Positions 1 to 9,368 of a stretch of DNA of 64,000 nucleotides are shown here, one piece after another. Made by a program: the position numbers and the translations under genes. Below the pieces are notes generated by a model that was not told the DNA's origin, ran no database searches, and saw only the letters and a list, made by a program, of their open reading frames with translations. The stretch is from UBA12018 sp051656605 (GTDB lineage: Bacteria; Bacteroidota; Bacteroidia; Bacteroidales; CAMTPD01). The stretch covers positions 1 to 64,000 of the forward strand of contig JBOGCF010000056.1 of assembly GCA_051656605.1 (NCBI GenBank), given 5' to 3'. How positions within the stretch are numbered: position 1 is the first letter of the stretch; every line of letters begins with the position of its first letter.

Positions 1-86
1 GATTCAACTTTGACAATAGCAAACTTGGTTAAGATATCGGTTGGTAATACAACCTGAGCTAGAAGTAATAGTCCTTGTGTGTCCAT
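1..86 (-). CDS. N-terminal fragment of probable IS transposase (ISAon1/ISL3-like)
   Basis: On the minus strand an open frame starts with ATG at 86-84 and runs off the left edge of the window (28 codons visible). It begins MDTQGLLLLAQVVLPTDILT and continues towards FAIVKVE. The pattern of a short N-terminal Leu-rich segment, then a Leu-Pro turn and a D-I-L-x-x-F helix, resembles the N-terminal region of Bacteroidota ISAon1/ISL3-type transposases, as I remember that family. A TAnnTTTG box lies just upstream at 91-98. With only 28 residues the assignment is tentative; it could be another small conserved protein. Confidence 0.4.
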   Translation of the reverse strand, partial: MDTQGLLLLAQVVLPTDILTKFAIVKVE

Positions 87-180
87 AATACAAAGATACT
101 ATTAAAAAGGAAGTCCCCATGGTTTATCGGGTGAGCCTATACAATAAGCAGCGAGATGGGATGGTTTGTGCGAGGGGGGA

Positions 181-220
181 GAAAAGAAAAACGCTGAAGC
201 TCATACGAACTTCAGCGTTT
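181..220 (-). terminator. Terminator downstream of tRNA-Phe
   Basis: An 11-bp perfect stem (189-199 with 210-220) with a 10-nt loop is followed on the minus strand by a T-rich run. It lies about 20 nt past the 3' end of the tRNA gene, so it most likely ends the tRNA transcript. Confidence 0.75.
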
Positions 221-240
221 CTATTGTTTGTTCAAACAAG

Positions 241-313
241 TGGTACCACCAGGAATCGAACCGGGGACACAAGGATTTTCAGTCCTTTGCTCTACCAACT
301 GAGCTATGGTACC
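241..313 (-). tRNA. tRNA-Phe (anticodon GAA)
   Basis: The minus strand folds into a standard 73-nt cloverleaf. The acceptor stem is GGTACCA paired with TGGTACC, with discriminator A at 241. The D arm contains GCTCAGTTGGTAGAGC. The anticodon loop CTGAAAATC gives anticodon GAA (Phe). The T arm contains GGTTCGATTCC. CCA is not encoded; the next bases are not CCA. The gene lies downstream of the sppA-lpxK-thiL operon in the same orientation but is separated from it by the terminator at 373-412. Confidence 0.97.
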
Positions 314-372
314 TTGTTGATGATGCAAAGGTAAGTAAATATTTTTAGAATGCAAGCATTTGATGTACTTTT

Positions 373-412
373 TATAAAAAAAGAGTCTTTTCCTCTACGA
401 AAAAGACTCTTT
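373..412 (-). terminator. Terminator after thiL
   Basis: A 12-bp stem (380-391 with 401-412) is followed on the minus strand by a run of seven T. It lies 19 nt beyond the thiL stop codon and closes the sppA-lpxK-thiL operon before the tRNA gene. Confidence 0.8.
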
Positions 413-430
413 CTATCACTTATGAGGTTT

Positions 431-1462
431 TTATCCTTCCAATGAGTTCCAGCCTTGTGCTTGCAACGGAATCTCAGAACCGTCTCTTGCAACCATGGCC
501 AAGCCAAGCGAATCTTGTGTCATGTGACCAATCACTTTGATTCCTTTCATCTTCTCGATCTCGTCGTGTTTTGCCAATGGAACGGTAAACAACAACTCGT
601 AGTCTTCGCCGCCGTTAAGAGCAGCAGTGATCAGGTTCATGTTGAATTCTTCGGCCTGAATCGCTGTTTGGTAATCGACCGGAAGTCTGTCTTCGTAAAT
701 GCGACAACCGGTATGGCTTTGCTTACAAATGTGCATCAACTCCGAAGATAGTCCGTCCGAAACGTCCATCATTGAGGTAGGAACAATGTTGTGCTGCGCA
801 AGCAACTCGATGATATCTTTGCGCGCTTCAGGTTTCAACTGACGTTCGAGCAGATACTCTTTGCCCGAGAAGTCGGGTGCAAAGTCGGCTTCACCATTGA
901 ATACGCTTTTCTCGCGTTCCAATAGTTGCAAGCCCATGTATGCAGCGCCAAGGTCTCCCGATACGCAGATCAGGTCGGTTGCTTGAGCGCCCGAGCGGTA
1001 AACGATTTTATCTTTGTTTGCTTCGCCGATACAGGTTACACTGATGGTAAGTCCGGTACGTGACGCAGTTGTGTCTCCACCGATAAGGTCTACGCCGTAT
1101 ACTTCGCACGCAAGCATTACGCCTTGATAGAATTCTTCAAGATCTTCTACACTGAAACGTTTCGAAATACCTATCGATAAGGTCATTTGCTTTGGTTGTC
1201 CGTTCATCGCGTAGATGTCGGAAAAGTTTACGACCGCCGATTTGTATCCGAGATGTTTCATCGGTACGTACATCAGGTCGAAGTGAATTCCTTCCAACAA
1301 AAGATCTGTTGTAACAAGAATCTCTTTGTCTTTGTACTCAAGCACGGCAGCGTCGTCGCCGATACCTTTGATGGAACTTGGGTTTTTTAATTCTACTTTT
1401 TCGGTAAGGTGTTTGATTAAACCGAATTCACCTAACGAAGCTATTTCTGTTCTGCTATTCAT
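431..1462 (-). CDS. thiL: Thiamine-monophosphate kinase
   Basis: ThiL phosphorylates thiamine monophosphate with ATP to make thiamine diphosphate in the cytoplasm, the last step of the pathway. The 343-residue protein has the AIR-synthase-like architecture: GDDAA at residues 35-39, an LIGGDTT metal/nucleotide loop in the middle, MDVSDGL, and NGGEDYELLF near the C-terminus. The open frame extends upstream to 1567, but that stretch is low-complexity (Lys/Ser/Thr-rich) and overlaps lpxK. The ATG at 1462 leaves a 10-nt gap to lpxK and starts at the conserved N-terminus, so I use it. It is the last gene of the sppA-lpxK-thiL unit. No TPP riboswitch is visible upstream. Confidence 0.95.
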   Translation of the reverse strand: MNSRTEIASLGEFGLIKHLTEKVELKNPSSIKGIGDDAAVLEYKDKEILVTTDLLLEGIHFDLMYVPMKHLGYKSAVVNFSDIYAMNGQPKQMTLSIGISKRFSVEDLEEFYQGVMLACEVYGVDLIGGDTTASRTGLTISVTCIGEANKDKIVYRSGAQATDLICVSGDLGAAYMGLQLLEREKSVFNGEADFAPDFSGKEYLLERQLKPEARKDIIELLAQHNIVPTSMMDVSDGLSSELMHICKQSHTGCRIYEDRLPVDYQTAIQAEEFNMNLITAALNGGEDYELLFTVPLAKHDEIEKMKGIKVIGHMTQDSLGLAMVARDGSEIPLQAQGWNSLEG

Positions 1463-1472
1463 AGTTATTACT

Positions 1473-2582
1473 TTATTGTAGAATTTTATTGCGTTTAAAG
1501 TTTTCGATGTGACTGATGATTTGCTTGTTGAAGTTGTCTTCTTGGTTTTGTCTGAAGTCGACTTCAATAGGCAGGTAATAGATCGACTGCTTCAAGTCTT
1601 CGTCGATAAGTGGCGAATCGATCAAGCGTACGGCATCTTTCTCCGTGACAACAATGAGTTTGTTTTCTCCTTCAAGTGCGTCGAATTGCTTTTTGATTTG
1701 GGCAATATCTTTCTTTCCGAAGTGATGGTGATCGGGAAAGTCGAGCGTTTCGATGTGACGGCTATACTTTGAAAGCTCATTTTGTATTTGCTCCGGATTG
1801 GCAATGCCGCAGACAAGTAAGATCGATGTGCCTTGTTTCAAATCTTTCGGATTCAAGATCTCTGTGCTTACCTCTTTGAAAACCGGAATCAAATTGCCGT
1901 ATTGTATGCCTGTGAAATAGAGCGATTGATACGGGTAGAGCTTGAGGTTTTCGTCGAGAATGCGGTAGTCGATCGGTAAAAGCTTATCGGTACACTTGGT
2001 GAGGATCACGATCTCGGCGCGTCTTTTCTCGGTAGGAGATTCGCGCAGTTTGCCCGCCGGAAGCAGACAGTCTTCATTGATAATGCGATTGGAATCGATC
2101 AGTAAAATCGAAAGTGAAGGCGTTACGTAACGGTGCTGAAAGGCATCGTCGAGTAAGATCACTTCGGGACGTTTGTCTTCCGGTAGAGCCAGTAGTGTAT
2201 CAATGCCACGTTGGCGGTTGCTGTCTACTGCTACGGTGATAAACGGAAACTTGCGTTTCATCTGAAACGGTTCGTCGCCAATGAGGGTGCTATTGCTGTT
2301 TTCATCGGCCAGGACAAAGCCTTTGCTTTTTCGCTTATAACCGCGACTGAGTACAGCCAATCGGTATTTGTCGGCTAGTAAGCGTATGAGGTATTCGGTG
2401 TGAGGTGTCTTTCCGGTACCGCCTACGGTAATGTTTCCGACCGAGATTACGGGAATCGGAAATTTTCGACCTTTGAGGACTTCCCAATCGAAAAGCTTAT
2501 TACGCAAACTAACCCCCAGTCCGTACAAAGCGGAGAGGGGGCGTAGTGCATTTATTATTTTGAGATCTTTTTCTTCTATCAT
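1473..2582 (-). CDS. lpxK: Tetraacyldisaccharide 4'-kinase
   Basis: LpxK phosphorylates the 4' position of the lipid A disaccharide precursor at the inner face of the cytoplasmic membrane. The 369-residue protein has the family P-loop (GGTGKTP, residues 54-60) in the context GNITVGGTGKTP, and the conserved DDAFQHR at 145-151. An N-terminal hydrophobic/amphipathic helix with N-A-L-R-P-L-S is typical of the membrane-docking segment. It starts 6 nt after the sppA stop, so the genes are very probably co-transcribed. It marks the host as a lipid A-producing Gram-negative. Confidence 0.96.
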   Translation of the reverse strand: MIEEKDLKIINALRPLSALYGLGVSLRNKLFDWEVLKGRKFPIPVISVGNITVGGTGKTPHTEYLIRLLADKYRLAVLSRGYKRKSKGFVLADENSNSTLIGDEPFQMKRKFPFITVAVDSNRQRGIDTLLALPEDKRPEVILLDDAFQHRYVTPSLSILLIDSNRIINEDCLLPAGKLRESPTEKRRAEIVILTKCTDKLLPIDYRILDENLKLYPYQSLYFTGIQYGNLIPVFKEVSTEILNPKDLKQGTSILLVCGIANPEQIQNELSKYSRHIETLDFPDHHHFGKKDIAQIKKQFDALEGENKLIVVTEKDAVRLIDSPLIDEDLKQSIYYLPIEVDFRQNQEDNFNKQIISHIENFKRNKILQ

Positions 2583-2588
2583 TTCTGT

Positions 2589-4358
2589 TTATAACGGATT
2601 GATATCATAGGGCGCTCTGGCTTGTATGTATCCGTTGGCTTTAATTCTATTCTTTAAGGTGAATATTTGGTACTCGTCGCCTAAGATATCTTTGGCAATA
2701 CCAAGTTTGATGCTTTCCATCGACTTATCCATGAATTGCATGAAGAAGTCTTTTGTAGTATTGACGGTGGTTGTATTGTAGTTTGTTAAATTAGCAAGCT
2801 TTGCTGCTTCTTCAACTGCTTTGTCAATACCGCCCAAGTCATCGACAAGTCCTATACCTAAAGCCTGCGAACCGGTCCATACGCGACCTTGCGCTATTTG
2901 GTTTACTTCATCCATTGTTTTACCACGACCTTCGGCTACGCGTGTAGTAAACAAGTCGTATCCTCTGTTGATGTAGCTTTGTAAGATTACTTTCTCGGCT
3001 TCATTCATCGGGCGAGACATGTCGCCGAAATCAGAGAAGGTGTTTGTTTTTACAACGTCGGTAGTGATGCCTACCTTGTCTAATAGCCCTTGAACATCGG
3101 GAAACATTCCAAAGATACCAATTGATCCTGTAAGTGTGTTATGTTCTGCTATAATTTTATTTGCGGCACATGAAATATAGTATCCGCCCGAAGCAGCCAT
3201 GTCGCCCATGGAAACTACGATTGGTTTTACTTTCTTCAACTCTTCTACTTGGCGCCATATTTGCTCCGAAACGTAAGCACTACCACCCGGTGAGTTTACT
3301 CTGAATACAACGGCTTTGATGCTTTCATCGTTTTTGAGTTTGATAAGCTCGTTTACATAGTCGGTAGTAATGGCCGAGGTATTGTCTAGCGGGTTTTCGC
3401 TTGTCTTCTCTACAATCTCACCTTCAGCATATAGAATAGCAATCTTGTCCGGATATGTTTTCTCGCTTTGCTTGATTAGTTTGGCTTTGGCCACAGAGAT
3501 GGTCTTAAGCGTATTGTCGGTTTGACCGGCCATCATTTTGATCATATCTTCTACTTCTGGACGATAAAGCAATTCGTCTACAAGGCCTGCTTCAACGGCA
3601 ATGTTTTGTGGGCCCATAAAACTGCCGGTATTGGCATAGTCTACAATTACCTGCGGATTAATTTCTCGATCGGAAGCTATGCCTTCAATCACATAATCCC
3701 AGATGTTGGTGCTGTATGAAAGGATTTGTTCGCGGTTGGCCTCGCTGAGTTTTTCAAGAACAAAAGGTTCTACAGCTCCTTTGTAGGTACCTACTTTAAA
3801 TACTTGCATTTGCACGCCCAACTTGTTTAATAAACCTGTATAGAACATATTGCTTGATGCGATTCCTTCAAGTTGTAATGATCCCTGCGGATTCATGTAT
3901 ACTTTGTCTGCCATGGATGCCAGATAGAACGCATTGCGTGTATAAGTATCTCCGTAAGCTATGATAAATTTATTTGATTCTTTAAAGTCGGCCAAGGCTC
4001 TACGTAGCGACTCTACGCTAGCCGAACCTGCACCCCATGCACCTGCGTCAATATAGATTCCTGCAATGTGAGGGTTTACTTTTGCATTCTTGATCGCTTT
4101 GAGCATATCATTTAGTCCGGTCTCTTGTTGTGTTTCACCGAAGAGTTGAGCCATAAAGTTTTGCTCGGAAGCATTGTCTTTTAATGTGCCGCTTAGTTTT
4201 AGGCGAAGCACACTGTTTTTCTTGGGTGTAAAATCTGTTTCAGATGTTGCAGCAGATGCAATTCCTATAATGGTAACGACCATTAAGGTTGTAAAAACGA
4301 TTGCAGCCAGCACAAATCCGAAAGCGGATGCAAACATGATTTTAAAGAATTGTTTCAT
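2589..4358 (-). CDS. sppA: Signal peptide peptidase SppA, 67K type
   Basis: SppA is a membrane-anchored serine protease that degrades cleaved signal peptides at the periplasmic face. The 589-residue product has one N-terminal membrane segment (about residues 5-35) and the tandem S49 domains of the long, E. coli-type form. The Ser/Lys dyad is visible: Lys193 in VGTYKGAVEPF and Ser390 in GDMAASGGYY, matching K209/S409 of E. coli SppA in context and spacing. The frame extends 22 codons further upstream, but the ATG at 4358 gives the normal Lys-Phe-rich N-terminus before the membrane helix. First gene of the operon with lpxK and thiL. Confidence 0.95.
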   Translation of the reverse strand: MKQFFKIMFASAFGFVLAAIVFTTLMVVTIIGIASAATSETDFTPKKNSVLRLKLSGTLKDNASEQNFMAQLFGETQQETGLNDMLKAIKNAKVNPHIAGIYIDAGAWGAGSASVESLRRALADFKESNKFIIAYGDTYTRNAFYLASMADKVYMNPQGSLQLEGIASSNMFYTGLLNKLGVQMQVFKVGTYKGAVEPFVLEKLSEANREQILSYSTNIWDYVIEGIASDREINPQVIVDYANTGSFMGPQNIAVEAGLVDELLYRPEVEDMIKMMAGQTDNTLKTISVAKAKLIKQSEKTYPDKIAILYAEGEIVEKTSENPLDNTSAITTDYVNELIKLKNDESIKAVVFRVNSPGGSAYVSEQIWRQVEELKKVKPIVVSMGDMAASGGYYISCAANKIIAEHNTLTGSIGIFGMFPDVQGLLDKVGITTDVVKTNTFSDFGDMSRPMNEAEKVILQSYINRGYDLFTTRVAEGRGKTMDEVNQIAQGRVWTGSQALGIGLVDDLGGIDKAVEEAAKLANLTNYNTTTVNTTKDFFMQFMDKSMESIKLGIAKDILGDEYQIFTLKNRIKANGYIQARAPYDINPL

Positions 4359-4421
4359 AAGATCGTGCAGTTTATAATAATTAATGATTTTACAATGTGT
4401 AATCAATCTTTTTAAAGATAG

Positions 4422-4429
4422 CAAAATTA
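4422..4429 (-). promoter_or_regulatory. Candidate -7 box for sppA operon
   Basis: The minus strand reads TAATTTTG, a full match to the Bacteroidota -7 consensus TAnnTTTG, 63 nt upstream of the chosen sppA start. No clear -33 TTTG was found. The surrounding 4359-4627 gap is AT-rich and separates the divergent sppA and GH95 genes; no other gene is visible in it. Confidence 0.45.
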
Positions 4430-4627
4430 GCTTATTTGTCTATATTTTAATGTAGGCTCGTTGTTTTTTTGCGCTTATTAATAAGATTGCCTGTTGTTTA
4501 AATAACAAGCTAATTCTAATTGAAGTTCTTTCAATGTTCTTTTTAGATTCGTAAGAATCAGGAAAATTAAAAAAATAGTGTTTTCTTTGCACTCCCAAAA
4601 TTAGAATACTGAAACAATACTCTGTTG

Positions 4628-7006
4628 ATGAAAAATATAATTATAAGTCTTTTACTAACTCTGGTCTTTCTCTCGTGTGTTGCTCCTGATAGAAATCCCG
4701 AACTAAAGTTGTGGTACCGTTATCCGGCAGATACGCAAGAGGTGGATCAAGTGCTGGAAGGTGGAGTGAATGAGTCGAGTTGGCTCGATGCACTTCCTAT
4801 TGGAAATAGCTACATGGGTGGAATGGTTTACGGTGGAGTGTATGAAGACCGCATTCAGTTGAATGAAAAAACGCTATGGTCGGGTAGTTGGTATGAAAGC
4901 AACAACCCGAATGCTTATGAGGCGCAATCGAAGATACAACAATTACTAGAAGCCGGGAAATACAAAGAAGCGTATGATCTTACCATCGAAACGCAACGAT
5001 GCCAAGGAAAAGGATCGGGGTTGGGTAATGCTGTACTTAATAAAGCGGAGTATGGTAGTTTTGAAACATTGGGTGATTTGCGCATCAACTTTGCCGATAC
5101 TACAGCTTTTCATGATTATTACCGAGAGCTTGATTTGCAAAACGGCGTGGTGAATGTGGAGTACAAACAAGGTGTAAATACCATTCAACGCTCTTATTTC
5201 GCAAGTTATCCGGATAAGATCATTGTGGTTCGAATCGCTTCGGAATATCCTATTTCTTACTCTGTAAATCTTTCTCGTCCCGAGAAGTTTGTAATCGAAC
5301 ATGATAAAGAGTCGTTGCTAATGCGAGGAACTCTTGATGATGGCAACGGAGGAGAAGGGATGAGTTATTGGACGCGTCTTACGGCTCGTGTCAATGACGG
5401 TAAAATGGAGATTAAAGATGGTGTCTTGAACGTAACCAATAGCAAAGAGTGTGTTTTGCTTCTTGCGGCCGAAACCAATTATCAGCAAAAATACAAGCAG
5501 TATATTATCCCGAACTACAAAGAGAATACGTTGCAAACACTTCGCAATGCAATGAACAAGTCTTATGCTCGTTTGCTGGATATTCATACCAAGGATTATC
5601 GTCATTTGTTTAATCGTGTAGCTCTTCAGATCAACGATCAATCGATTGATACCATACCAACCAATGAGCGTATTGCCCGTTATGCATTGAAGAAAGACGA
5701 CTACTGGTTGCAACAACTCTACTTTCAATATGGGCGATACTTATTGATATCCTCTTCACGTCCGGGTACATTGCCCGCAAACTTACAAGGGGTATGGAGC
5801 AATAAGTTGCAAACGCCTTGGAATGGAGATTACCATGCAAACATCAATGTGCAAATGAATTATTGGCCGGCCGAAGTGGCGAATCTTTCGGAACTTCACA
5901 TGCCAATGATCGATTTGATCGGTTCGCTTGTGGAGCCGGGCAAGGAAACAGCGCAAGTACATTATAAAGCCGACGGTTGGTGTATGCATCCGATCACCAA
6001 TGTTTGGGGATACACGGCTCCGGGTGAAGGTGGCCTTTGGGGGATTCACATCGCAGCGGCCGGATGGATGTGTCAGCACTTGTGGGAACACTATGCGTTT
6101 ACTCAAGATACGGAGTTCTTGAAGAAGGCCTATCCGATCATGAAAGAAGCGGGTATGTTTTATATCGACTGGTTGAAGCAAGATCCGAAGACGGGTTTGC
6201 TTGTTTCGGGACCTTCGGCTTCACCGGAAAATGCGTTTATAGCACCCGATGGTAGTGTGAGTGCGGTATGTATGGCTCCGGCCCACGACCAACAAATTAT
6301 CTGGGACTTGTTTACCAATATCCTCGAAGCAGCTCAAGTGTTGAAAATCGACGATGGCTTTACGCAAACGGCAGCAGCTGTTCGTAACCGTTTGATGGGG
6401 CCACGCATTGGTTCCGACGGGCGATTAATGGAGTGGGACAAAGAGTATCAAGAAGCGGAACCGGGACACCGCCACATGTCGCACTTGTTTGCTTTGCATC
6501 CGGGACGACAAATTACCCGTTATACCCCCGAACTGTTTAATGCTGCCAAGAAGTCGCTCGAAGGTAGACTGCAAGAAGGTGGCGGGCATACCGGATGGAG
6601 TATGGCATGGATCATAAACTTCAGAGCGCGTTTTGGCGATGGCGACAAAGCATTAGAGGCTTTGGATAATTTGCTGATCAAATGTACTTCGAATAATCTT
6701 TTTGATATGCATCCGCCGTTTCAAATTGATGGAAACTTTGGTGGTACAGCCGGTATTGCAGAGATGTTGATTCAAAGTCACACGAATAAAGTAGAACTGC
6801 TGCCAGCTTTACCTGCCAAGTGGAAGTCGGGTTCGGTAAAAGGGTTAAAAGCCCGTGGCGGATTTGAGGTTGATTTTAAATGGAAAGACGGAGTTGTAAC
6901 AAGCGGAGAAGTATACTCTAAAAAAGGAGGGCTGCTTACTCTCGTTTACAATGGTAAGGAAGATATGATAACTATGAAACCGGGAGAGCGTTATCTCCTG
7001 AAATAA
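4628..7006 (+). CDS. Glycoside hydrolase family 95 lipoprotein (alpha-L-fucosidase/galactosidase type)
   Basis: This 792-residue protein carries a lipoprotein signal (FLSC, Cys17) and is expected at the outer membrane or in the periplasm. It has the GH95 layout: an N-terminal beta-sandwich beginning near LWYRYPADT and WLDALPIGNSYMGGMVYGG, then an (alpha/alpha)6 barrel. Catalytic-site residues known from AfcA-type enzymes have matches: the two Asn in HANIN (405, 407), Glu534 in PSASPEN and Asp701 in FQIDGNFGG. GH95 enzymes hydrolyse alpha-1,2-L-fucosides or alpha-L-galactosides by inversion; the exact substrate cannot be told. The gene stands alone, divergent from sppA, with no SusC/D next to it. 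A TTG lies one codon upstream, but ATG at 4628 is the better start. Confidence 0.9.
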   Translation: MKNIIISLLLTLVFLSCVAPDRNPELKLWYRYPADTQEVDQVLEGGVNESSWLDALPIGNSYMGGMVYGGVYEDRIQLNEKTLWSGSWYESNNPNAYEAQSKIQQLLEAGKYKEAYDLTIETQRCQGKGSGLGNAVLNKAEYGSFETLGDLRINFADTTAFHDYYRELDLQNGVVNVEYKQGVNTIQRSYFASYPDKIIVVRIASEYPISYSVNLSRPEKFVIEHDKESLLMRGTLDDGNGGEGMSYWTRLTARVNDGKMEIKDGVLNVTNSKECVLLLAAETNYQQKYKQYIIPNYKENTLQTLRNAMNKSYARLLDIHTKDYRHLFNRVALQINDQSIDTIPTNERIARYALKKDDYWLQQLYFQYGRYLLISSSRPGTLPANLQGVWSNKLQTPWNGDYHANINVQMNYWPAEVANLSELHMPMIDLIGSLVEPGKETAQVHYKADGWCMHPITNVWGYTAPGEGGLWGIHIAAAGWMCQHLWEHYAFTQDTEFLKKAYPIMKEAGMFYIDWLKQDPKTGLLVSGPSASPENAFIAPDGSVSAVCMAPAHDQQIIWDLFTNILEAAQVLKIDDGFTQTAAAVRNRLMGPRIGSDGRLMEWDKEYQEAEPGHRHMSHLFALHPGRQITRYTPELFNAAKKSLEGRLQEGGGHTGWSMAWIINFRARFGDGDKALEALDNLLIKCTSNNLFDMHPPFQIDGNFGGTAGIAEMLIQSHTNKVELLPALPAKWKSGSVKGLKARGGFEVDFKWKDGVVTSGEVYSKKGGLLTLVYNGKEDMITMKPGERYLLK

Positions 7007-7023
7007 GTGTTTCTGATAAATAG

Positions 7024-7063
7024 AAAGAGGATAAATCACACGCGTGGTTTATCCTCTTTTTTT
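7024..7063. terminator. Bidirectional terminator between GH95 gene and pgl
   Basis: A 12-bp stem (7024-7035 with 7048-7059), extended inward by a CAC/GTG pairing, is followed by a run of T on the plus strand and flanked by A/T on the other side. It lies between convergent genes and can serve both. Confidence 0.8.
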
Positions 7064-7067
7064 GGAA

Positions 7068-7829
7068 CTATTGTTTAAATATATTATTCAGAAACGAAGG
7101 CGAGTCATTCGCTTTTAATAGATGTGCGGCATCTTCATCTATGCACATCAGTGTTTTGCTGGCTTTGCTTACAATGTAATAAGCCGGATAATTAAGAGCA
7201 CTATCGGCATCGTTTACAATACTATTAATGACGTTCGCTTTATCTTTTCCCGTAACATGAAACACTACTTTTTCCGAATTGAGGATGACCGGAGCGGTCA
7301 TAGAGATTCTAATTCGTTTGTTCTCGGGGTGAACCGAAACTTCATAAATATGTCGGGTATGGATCAATCCATCTTGTCCGGGAAATATAGATGCCGTATG
7401 CCCGTCGGTTCCGATACCTAAGATCACCATATCAAAGCTCGGCATTCCATTTCGATGTGGTAATGTCTTACGCGCTAAAGAAGAATAGCGTTTGGCTTCT
7501 GCTACCGGTGGTAGTTCGCCATGTATGCGATGGATGTGTGCACCCTTGTGTGAGATAATATCCAATAGCTTCGTTTTTGCACTTCCGAAATTACTTTCGG
7601 GGTGTGATGGTGGTACACATCGTTCGTCTACCCAATAAAGAACAATTCGGTTCCATTCAATTTTGTTGAGATATTCATCTGCCCATAGATTGTATAGGAT
7701 AGCAGGAGTGGTTCCTCCCGATATAGCCAGATGAAAAGGTTGGTCGCCATGACTAGCCATCTTCTCAATTAATATATCCGAGATACTTCTGCCTGTTTCA
7801 ATGGCAGAAGGTAATATTTCTATTTTCAT
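7068..7829 (-). CDS. pgl: 6-phosphogluconolactonase
   Basis: Pgl hydrolyses 6-phosphogluconolactone to 6-phosphogluconate, the step between the two dehydrogenases encoded upstream. The 253-residue protein is of the DevB/NagB-like type, with AISGGTTP near the N-terminus, WVDERCVPPSHPESN in the middle and LGIGTDGHTASIFP. The ATG at 7829 overlaps the zwf stop in an ATGA, indicating translational coupling; a start three codons upstream (7838) is possible but less likely. Last gene of gnd-zwf-pgl. Confidence 0.95.
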   Translation of the reverse strand: MKIEILPSAIETGRSISDILIEKMASHGDQPFHLAISGGTTPAILYNLWADEYLNKIEWNRIVLYWVDERCVPPSHPESNFGSAKTKLLDIISHKGAHIHRIHGELPPVAEAKRYSSLARKTLPHRNGMPSFDMVILGIGTDGHTASIFPGQDGLIHTRHIYEVSVHPENKRIRISMTAPVILNSEKVVFHVTGKDKANVINSIVNDADSALNYPAYYIVSKASKTLMCIDEDAAHLLKANDSPSFLNNIFKQ

Positions 7830-9358
7830 AACTCGCAATATAAATCGGTGTTAGTAAGATTTTTGCACGGATTGGTCCAGGTATGACCTTTTTCCATGAT
7901 CAAGTTTGATTCTAAAGGTCCCCATGTGCCGGCAGGATATCCGTAAAGCGGAATATCGGTGCGGGCATTCCAGAGTTTGAGAATCGGATCAAAATAGGTC
8001 CAACTGGCTTCTACCGCGTCGCTTCGGGTAAACAAAGTGTTCTCGCCCAGCATACAGTCTTCTATTAGTTTGGCGTAAGCATCGCCCGAAGGAACTCCTC
8101 CCAAGCTGTCGTATGCAAAGTCCATTGCGACTTGTTGGATATTAAAGTTTGATCCAGGTACTTTCAGTCCGAATTTCAAAGCAATACCTTCATTAGGCTG
8201 AATCCGTATGATCAGTCTGTTTGGTGCACTTGAATATTCGCTGCCTTTAAACAACATATGTGGTGTCTTCTTAAAATGCACCACAATCTCCGATACTTTT
8301 GTTGGCATCTGTTTGCCCGTACGGATGTAGAATGGAACACCTCCCCATCGCCAATTATCAATAAAGACCTTCATGGCAATGAACGTTTCGGTACGCGATT
8401 GAGGTGCTATGCTTTTCTCTTCACGATACCCTTTAATCGGGGTTTTGCCTGAGATAGAGGCGATATATTGTCCTCGTACTACATTAGAAGTAACCTGCGA
8501 CTCGGGGATTGGTTTTAATGATTGATAAATCTTTACAATTTCGTTTCTAAAACTTTCCGACTCAAACAATGCCGGAGGCTCCATAGCCGTAAGTGCGACA
8601 AGTTGTATTAAATGGTTTTGAACCATATCTCTCAATGCGCCCGAGGTATCATAGTATCCGCCGCGATCTTCAATCCCAAGATTCTCAACCGCAGTAATTT
8701 CAACATAGTCTACGTAGTTTCTATTCCAAAGCGGCTCAAAGATTCCATTGGCAAAGCGGAGCGCTAAGATGTTTTGCACTGTTTCCTTTCCAAGAAAATG
8801 ATCGATCCGAAAGATCTGATGCTCATGAAAAGCCGCATTAAACACCTTGTTGAGTTTAAGCGCTGAGCAAAGGTTGTATCCAAAAGGCTTTTCTACGATG
8901 ACCCGTCTGGTTGCATCCTCTCCATGTTCATGCGTAAGCCCCACAGCATTTAGGTACTTAGGGATATATTCATACAATGAAGGCGGAGTAGCCAGATAAT
9001 AAAGATAATTTTGTTTATGGTCGATGAGAGGAGTTAGATCATTCAGCCTAGAAACAAGCTTATGGTACTCTTCTTCTTTGGATGGATCCATTGTTTCATA
9101 GTAGAGCTTTGCTATAAAATCGGCAAGCAATGCTTCATCCGTTTCATCCTCTCGTATAAAAGTACGTATTTGGCTGTTGATAAATTCCCGATAACTTTCG
9201 TCGGTATATGCCGTGCGTCCCACTCCCAATATGGCAAACTTCTCCGGTGTTCGCTCTGTTTTATAGAGCAAATAAAGAGAAGGAAGCAACTTGCGTTTGG
9301 TAAGGTCGCCCGAAGCTCCGAAAATAACAATGATTTGATCGGCTGGTCTTTCCATCAT
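7826..9358 (-). CDS. zwf: Glucose-6-phosphate 1-dehydrogenase
   Basis: Oxidises glucose 6-phosphate to 6-phosphogluconolactone with NADP, the entry to the oxidative pentose phosphate pathway. The 510-residue protein has the dinucleotide motif FGASGDLTKRK at residues 13-23, the active-site RIDHFLGKE, and VEKPFG upstream of it, all at normal spacing. Two adjacent ATG codons (9358, 9355) can serve as start. It is 10 nt downstream of gnd and overlaps pgl by 4 nt. Confidence 0.97.
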   Translation of the reverse strand: MMERPADQIIVIFGASGDLTKRKLLPSLYLLYKTERTPEKFAILGVGRTAYTDESYREFINSQIRTFIREDETDEALLADFIAKLYYETMDPSKEEEYHKLVSRLNDLTPLIDHKQNYLYYLATPPSLYEYIPKYLNAVGLTHEHGEDATRRVIVEKPFGYNLCSALKLNKVFNAAFHEHQIFRIDHFLGKETVQNILALRFANGIFEPLWNRNYVDYVEITAVENLGIEDRGGYYDTSGALRDMVQNHLIQLVALTAMEPPALFESESFRNEIVKIYQSLKPIPESQVTSNVVRGQYIASISGKTPIKGYREEKSIAPQSRTETFIAMKVFIDNWRWGGVPFYIRTGKQMPTKVSEIVVHFKKTPHMLFKGSEYSSAPNRLIIRIQPNEGIALKFGLKVPGSNFNIQQVAMDFAYDSLGGVPSGDAYAKLIEDCMLGENTLFTRSDAVEASWTYFDPILKLWNARTDIPLYGYPAGTWGPLESNLIMEKGHTWTNPCKNLTNTDLYCEL

Positions 9359-9368
9359 TCAACGCTAT

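Noticed and set aside
119..334. Plus-strand open frame over the tRNA-Phe locus
   Set aside because: It runs through the terminator and tRNA gene on the opposite strand and has no recognisable domain.
1463..1472. TPP riboswitch before thiL
   Set aside because: Only a 10-nt gap lies upstream within the operon and no THI-box elements were seen before sppA either.
1463..1567. N-terminal extension of thiL
   Set aside because: Low-complexity Lys/Ser/Thr sequence that overlaps lpxK; the ATG at 1462 begins the conserved protein.
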